A stretch of 35,401 nt of DNA from an uncultured Prevotella sp. GTDB taxonomy: Bacteria > Bacteroidota > Bacteroidia > Bacteroidales > Bacteroidaceae. Location of the stretch: contig ONKL01000027.1 in assembly GCA_900318395.1 (NCBI GenBank), positions 1 through 35,401 on the forward strand, written 5' to 3'. Numbering within the stretch: the first letter of the stretch is position 1; the number at the start of each line of letters is the position of its first letter. A program made the translations under genes and the position numbers. Below, in pieces: positions 33,390-35,401 of the stretch. The notes under the pieces were generated by a model. The model did no database searches, was not told the DNA's origin, and worked only from the letters and a program-made list of their open reading frames with translations.

Positions 33390-33411
33390 GTTTTTGGGCC
33401 TGACCCCAGCG
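33365..33411. repeat. REP-like palindrome 4, at the end of the RAYT gene
   Basis: CGCTGGGGCCAGGCCC and GGGCCTGACCCCAGCG form a 16-bp stem with one G-T position, around a 15-base centre CGAAACTAAGTTTTT. It supplies the RAYT stop codon (33387-33389) and could also act as a weak terminator. Confidence 0.93.
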
Positions 33412-33526
33412 ATGAGTTTTATCATTGTGTGCGCAAACACGCCGAGGTCACGTCCCACAAGTGTTAAACATCATTAACGCGAGAAAGATTTTTCGATAAT
33501 TCTGCTTTTATAATCATAAAGTTATT

Positions 33527-33534
33527 TACCTTTG
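33527..33534 (+). promoter_or_regulatory. Orphan -7 box TACCTTTG
   Basis: TACCTTTG in the AT-rich gap after the RAYT. No annotated gene follows on this strand before the terminator at 33809. A clear TTTG -33 box is lacking. Confidence 0.55.
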
Positions 33535-33540
33535 TAGACG

Positions 33541-33842
33541 AAAACGAATAATAAGCATAATAGTTTATAAAGTTTAAAACAAAATTTAAGGAAAATAGTT
33601 TAGATAAAAATAATCATTTTATAATGACATTTGAATATTTTATACAGATAGTAAAGTAATATTGTCTTATGATTTCATTATAAATTTAAAATATGAATCT
33701 TGTCCTAATGCCTTAGGCGGGAGCTATTGGGGACAATGGACAAGCTATGAAACACAATAAAAGCTCTCAAAAAATGAGAGCATGCTATGGAAACACATTT
33801 GTTAGCCGGGGAGGGAGTCATCAGAATGGCTCCCTCCCTTTT
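33541..33842 (+). ncRNA. Candidate small transcript of unknown type between RAYT and sod
   Basis: The 33412-33863 gap has no ordinary ORF but does have an orphan promoter and a strong terminator, so a roughly 300-nt RNA is predicted. It is AT-rich to about 33700, then less so. It contains a GCTCTC-AAAAAAT-GAGAGC hairpin (33763-33781). One frame is open from 33635 to a TAA at 33758-33760, ending KYESCPNALGG-SYWGQWTSYETQ, with only a TTG (33662) as a possible start. This could be a decayed or unusual small peptide with a double-glycine motif. Neither an RNA family nor a peptide family is recognised. Confidence 0.35.
33809..33842 (+). terminator. Rho-independent terminator of the orphan transcript
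   Basis: GGGAGGGAGTCA and TGGCTCCCTCCC pair with one mismatch around TCAGAA, followed by TTTT on the + strand. There is no T-tract on the minus side, so it serves rightward transcription. Confidence 0.8.
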
Positions 33843-33863
33843 CATTGATGCAAGAACGCCCTA

Positions 33864-34454
33864 TTACAAATACCGCTCCTCGACAACCCGCCAATCTACG
33901 ATCTGCCAAAGTGCAGAGAGATGAGCAGCACGGCGATTCTGGTAATCCAGGTAATAGGCATGCTCCCAGACATCGAAAGTCAGCAACGGTTTCAGGCCCT
34001 TCACCACAGGATTAGAAGCCCCCGGCTCCTGTGTGATGACTAAAGAGCCTTCAGCATCCGCCGAGAGCCATACCCAGCCAGAGCCAAACAGCCCTACCCC
34101 TTTGGCCTCAAACTCAGTCTTGAAGGCCTCAAAACTCCCCCACTGCTTTTCAATCTGAGCAGCAAGCGTCCCCTTAGGCCCCTGGGCAGCCTCCCCGATA
34201 GGTTTAAACTGCGTAAAATACAACTCATGGTTCAGAATCTGTCCAGCATTGTTGAACACCGGTCCTGCAGGAGCCTGCCTTACAATCTCTTCCAGCGCCA
34301 AGCCCTCATACCCACTGCCAGGAAGCAGTTTGTTGAGATTATCCACATAAGCCTGCAGATGCTTGCCATGATGGAACGACAGCGTCTGCGCACTAATCAC
34401 CGGCTCCAGCGCCCCAGGCGCATAAGGAAGCACTACCAAATCGAACTTTCCCAT
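33864..34454 (-). CDS. Iron/manganese superoxide dismutase
   Basis: Converts superoxide to peroxide and oxygen, protecting an anaerobe during air exposure. The 196-residue start (MGKFDLVVLPYAPGALEP, at 34454) aligns with SOD N-termini; the longer ORF start is leader. Metal ligands: His28 (FHHGKH), His76 (LNHELYF), Asp161 and His165 (DVWEHAYYLDY). Gln72 in NNAGQILNHE is on the N-terminal side, as in iron-type or cambialistic enzymes. Palindrome 5 lies 80-125 bases upstream of the start. Confidence 0.95.
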   Translation of the reverse strand: MGKFDLVVLPYAPGALEPVISAQTLSFHHGKHLQAYVDNLNKLLPGSGYEGLALEEIVRQAPAGPVFNNAGQILNHELYFTQFKPIGEAAQGPKGTLAAQIEKQWGSFEAFKTEFEAKGVGLFGSGWVWLSADAEGSLVITQEPGASNPVVKGLKPLLTFDVWEHAYYLDYQNRRAAHLSALWQIVDWRVVEERYL

Positions 34455-34536
34455 AATTTTTAGTTTTACATTATATATTATAAGCGAACTTTCAACACCA
34501 CCATACATCTTTAGACCTGTCCCCTGAGACTTAGTC

Positions 34537-34579
34537 CTGGGGTCAGGCCCCAGAAGTAAGTTTTGGGGCCTGACCCTAG
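34537..34579. repeat. REP-like palindrome 5, between MGMT-like and sod genes
   Basis: CTGGGGTCAGGCCCC and GGGGCCTGACCCTAG arms around AGAAGTAAGTTTT. One arm base is changed (CCCTAG for CCCCAG), which creates the TAG stop of the MGMT-like gene. A decayed inverted unit may lie next to it at about 34509-34530. Confidence 0.92.
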
Positions 34580-34950
34580 AGGTAAGGTTCCCAAAGATAC
34601 TGCCTCATATCCACATGTCCGTTGCTCTTGAAGCGTACGCCCTCTTCCTCCAGAAGTTCCCGTTGCCTGCTCCATCCCGGCGCCGTGCGCCCCTCTTTAT
34701 TCACCACCCGATGGCAAGGCAGTTCTTCCGCCCCTGGCGCGCTCGACCTCTTGTCGCTTGCTACCGAAGGGACGAAAGAATACCTCAAAGTCCTCCCCAC
34801 CATCCTCGAGTGACTTGGCCATCCAGCCAACGCAGCGATATGCCCGTACGTCGTCACCCGTCCACGAGGAATCTGCCTCACGATGTCCAGCACATCCTCG
34901 CCAAACCTCCTCGCCTGCTCCGCCGTCATCCTATCAGGATAGTCTTTCAT
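34576..34950 (-). CDS. MGMT-like alkylated-DNA repair protein with an in-frame palindromic insert
   Basis: A 124-residue protein of the O6-methylguanine-DNA methyltransferase C-terminal domain family, which removes alkyl groups from guanine to its own cysteine. Features: HTH region IPRGRVTTYGHIAALAGWPSHSRMVGRTLR (28-56), active site ELPCHRVV with Cys79, then GRTAPGWSRQRELLEEEGV. Start at 34950 is favoured, because the longer ORF would begin inside the promoter region. Between RTLR and LPCHRV the family usually has about ten residues; here there are about 20 (YSFVPSVASDKRSSAPGAEE), matching the inverted repeat at 34723-34780. This insert lies next to the active-site loop. The stop codon is formed by palindrome 5. 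Confidence 0.88.
   Translation of the reverse strand: MKDYPDRMTAEQARRFGEDVLDIVRQIPRGRVTTYGHIAALAGWPSHSRMVGRTLRYSFVPSVASDKRSSAPGAEELPCHRVVNKEGRTAPGWSRQRELLEEEGVRFKSNGHVDMRQYLWEPYL
34723..34780. repeat. Second type of palindromic insert, inside the MGMT-like gene
   Basis: TTCTTCCGCCCCT (34723-34735) and AGGGACGAAAGAA (34768-34780) form a 13-bp stem with two G-T type positions. Inside is a smaller imperfect hairpin around GTCGAGC/GCGAC. The sequence is unrelated to the CTGGGG units and occurs only once in the window. Confidence 0.6.
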
Positions 34951-34975
34951 ACCTGTTTGAATATATTTGATGGCG

Positions 34976-35009
34976 CAAATATAGTTATTATTTCTCAAAT
35001 AGCATCAAA
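34976..35009 (-). promoter_or_regulatory. Promoter of the MGMT-like gene
   Basis: On the minus strand TTTG (35006-35009), a 22-base spacer, TATATTTG (34976-34983), then 25 bases to the start at 34950. Confidence 0.65.
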
Positions 35010-35167
35010 ATCAAAGCCAAATTAACAATTTTTCCGCTCTGCCAAAATAAGTAAGGCACCGACCGACCAATGTCAAGCAATGCCTTCCTCCTGCGTAGCA
35101 CTATTATGTTCTTCTGTCCTTATTATCTCCATCGAGGCCAAAAGAGAAACCTGGGAAAACTGGTATT

Positions 35168-35401
35168 TCAACGAATGCATGTCAACGAACCATCCGTTGA
35201 GATTTCTTCCATCATGTTGGTAATATCCACCTGATGCAATTTGCGGTCATTACTTTCCGTCATGACCTCTTTAATAAGCCTCATATACTCTGCATCAGAA
35301 ATGTAGATGAAGTATAAAAATTCATCGACTCAGCGACTCATTAAGATTTTTCAGCAGATTCTGAAATTCCTCGTTCTCTTCAAGATTGATACGGAACGCC
35401 T
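35168..35401 (-). pseudogene. Decayed minus-strand gene at the right edge
   Basis: From the edge leftwards one frame reads AFRINLEENEEFQNLLKNL-NESLSR and stops at 35322. A second frame, open from about 35331 to a TGA at 35168-35170, continues DEFLYFIYISDAEYMRLIKE and then VMTESNDRKLHQVDITNMMEE. The protein-like composition on both sides of the break suggests one gene with a frameshift near 35325-35335. I do not recognise the family. The gap 35010-35167 shows only a short repeat related to 705-764 (35104-35129). Confidence 0.4.

Noticed and set aside
33747-33848. Plus-strand mini-ORF MKHNKSSQKMRACYGNTF...
   Set aside because: It runs through both the GAGAGC hairpin and the terminator stem, so it is more likely non-coding.
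29549-34579. Reading the CTGGGG palindromes as ordinary rho-independent terminators
   Set aside because: Two are inside coding sequences, none has a proper T-tract after the stem, and the units recur as an array. Mobile repeat units explain them better.
1-35401. tRNA, rRNA, CRISPR array, integrase or phage genes
   Set aside because: None could be recognised by eye on either strand; the only transposase seen is the RAYT.

Overview
The window looks like chromosomal DNA of a Bacteroidales bacterium, most probably Prevotella-like (Prevotellaceae). This is inferred from TAnnTTTG -7 boxes (often with a TTTG -33 box about 20 bases upstream), a general lack of Shine-Dalgarno sites, a TPR/HTH membrane regulator, a FimB/Mfa2-type lipoprotein, GH97, DUF4954, a C-terminal Por-like tail on an M6 protease and a VirE/VapE-type protein. 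No rRNA, tRNA or CRISPR array was seen.

Layout. 1-3080 is accessory: a frameshifted VirE/VapE gene running off the left edge, a small unknown gene, and a tripartite hipB-hipS-hipT toxin-antitoxin cassette between two 58-bp direct repeats. 3097-10250 is a secreted-protein region: a PepD-like lipoprotein, a TPR protein, a small membrane protein, a TPR/HTH regulator and an S41-protease lipoprotein. The two lipoprotein genes share a duplicated promoter plus signal-peptide module, and the TPR gene is flanked by a 40-bp repeat of its own 5' end. 10377-22430 is mostly conserved: clpB on +, then on - hflX, DUF4954, an M16 peptidase, class I fumarase and an M6 protease. 22465-29261 holds nagB-GH97, a CapD/WbpM-like dehydratase, luxS and the fimbrial lipoprotein.

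29318-34580 is the most unusual part. A three-gene operon (sugar-1-phosphate nucleotidyltransferase, galacturonokinase-like GHMP kinase, UDP-glucuronate 4-epimerase-like protein) probably activates uronic acids to UDP-sugars. Next to it is a Y1/HUH REP-associated tyrosine transposase (RAYT). Five copies of a palindromic element built from inverted CTGGGGYCAGGCCCC units lie around it. Two are inserted in frame inside coding sequences. Two supply the last residues (GARPRN) and the stop codon of their host genes. One abuts the stop of an MGMT-like gene, which itself contains a second, unrelated in-frame palindromic insertion. The element is open in one reading phase and terminates in another, so it can act as a mobile protein linker or a mobile C-terminus.

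Between the RAYT and the superoxide dismutase gene lies a 450-bp stretch with its own promoter and terminator but no ordinary ORF. It may encode a small RNA or a very small peptide. The right edge carries a decayed, frameshifted minus-strand gene.
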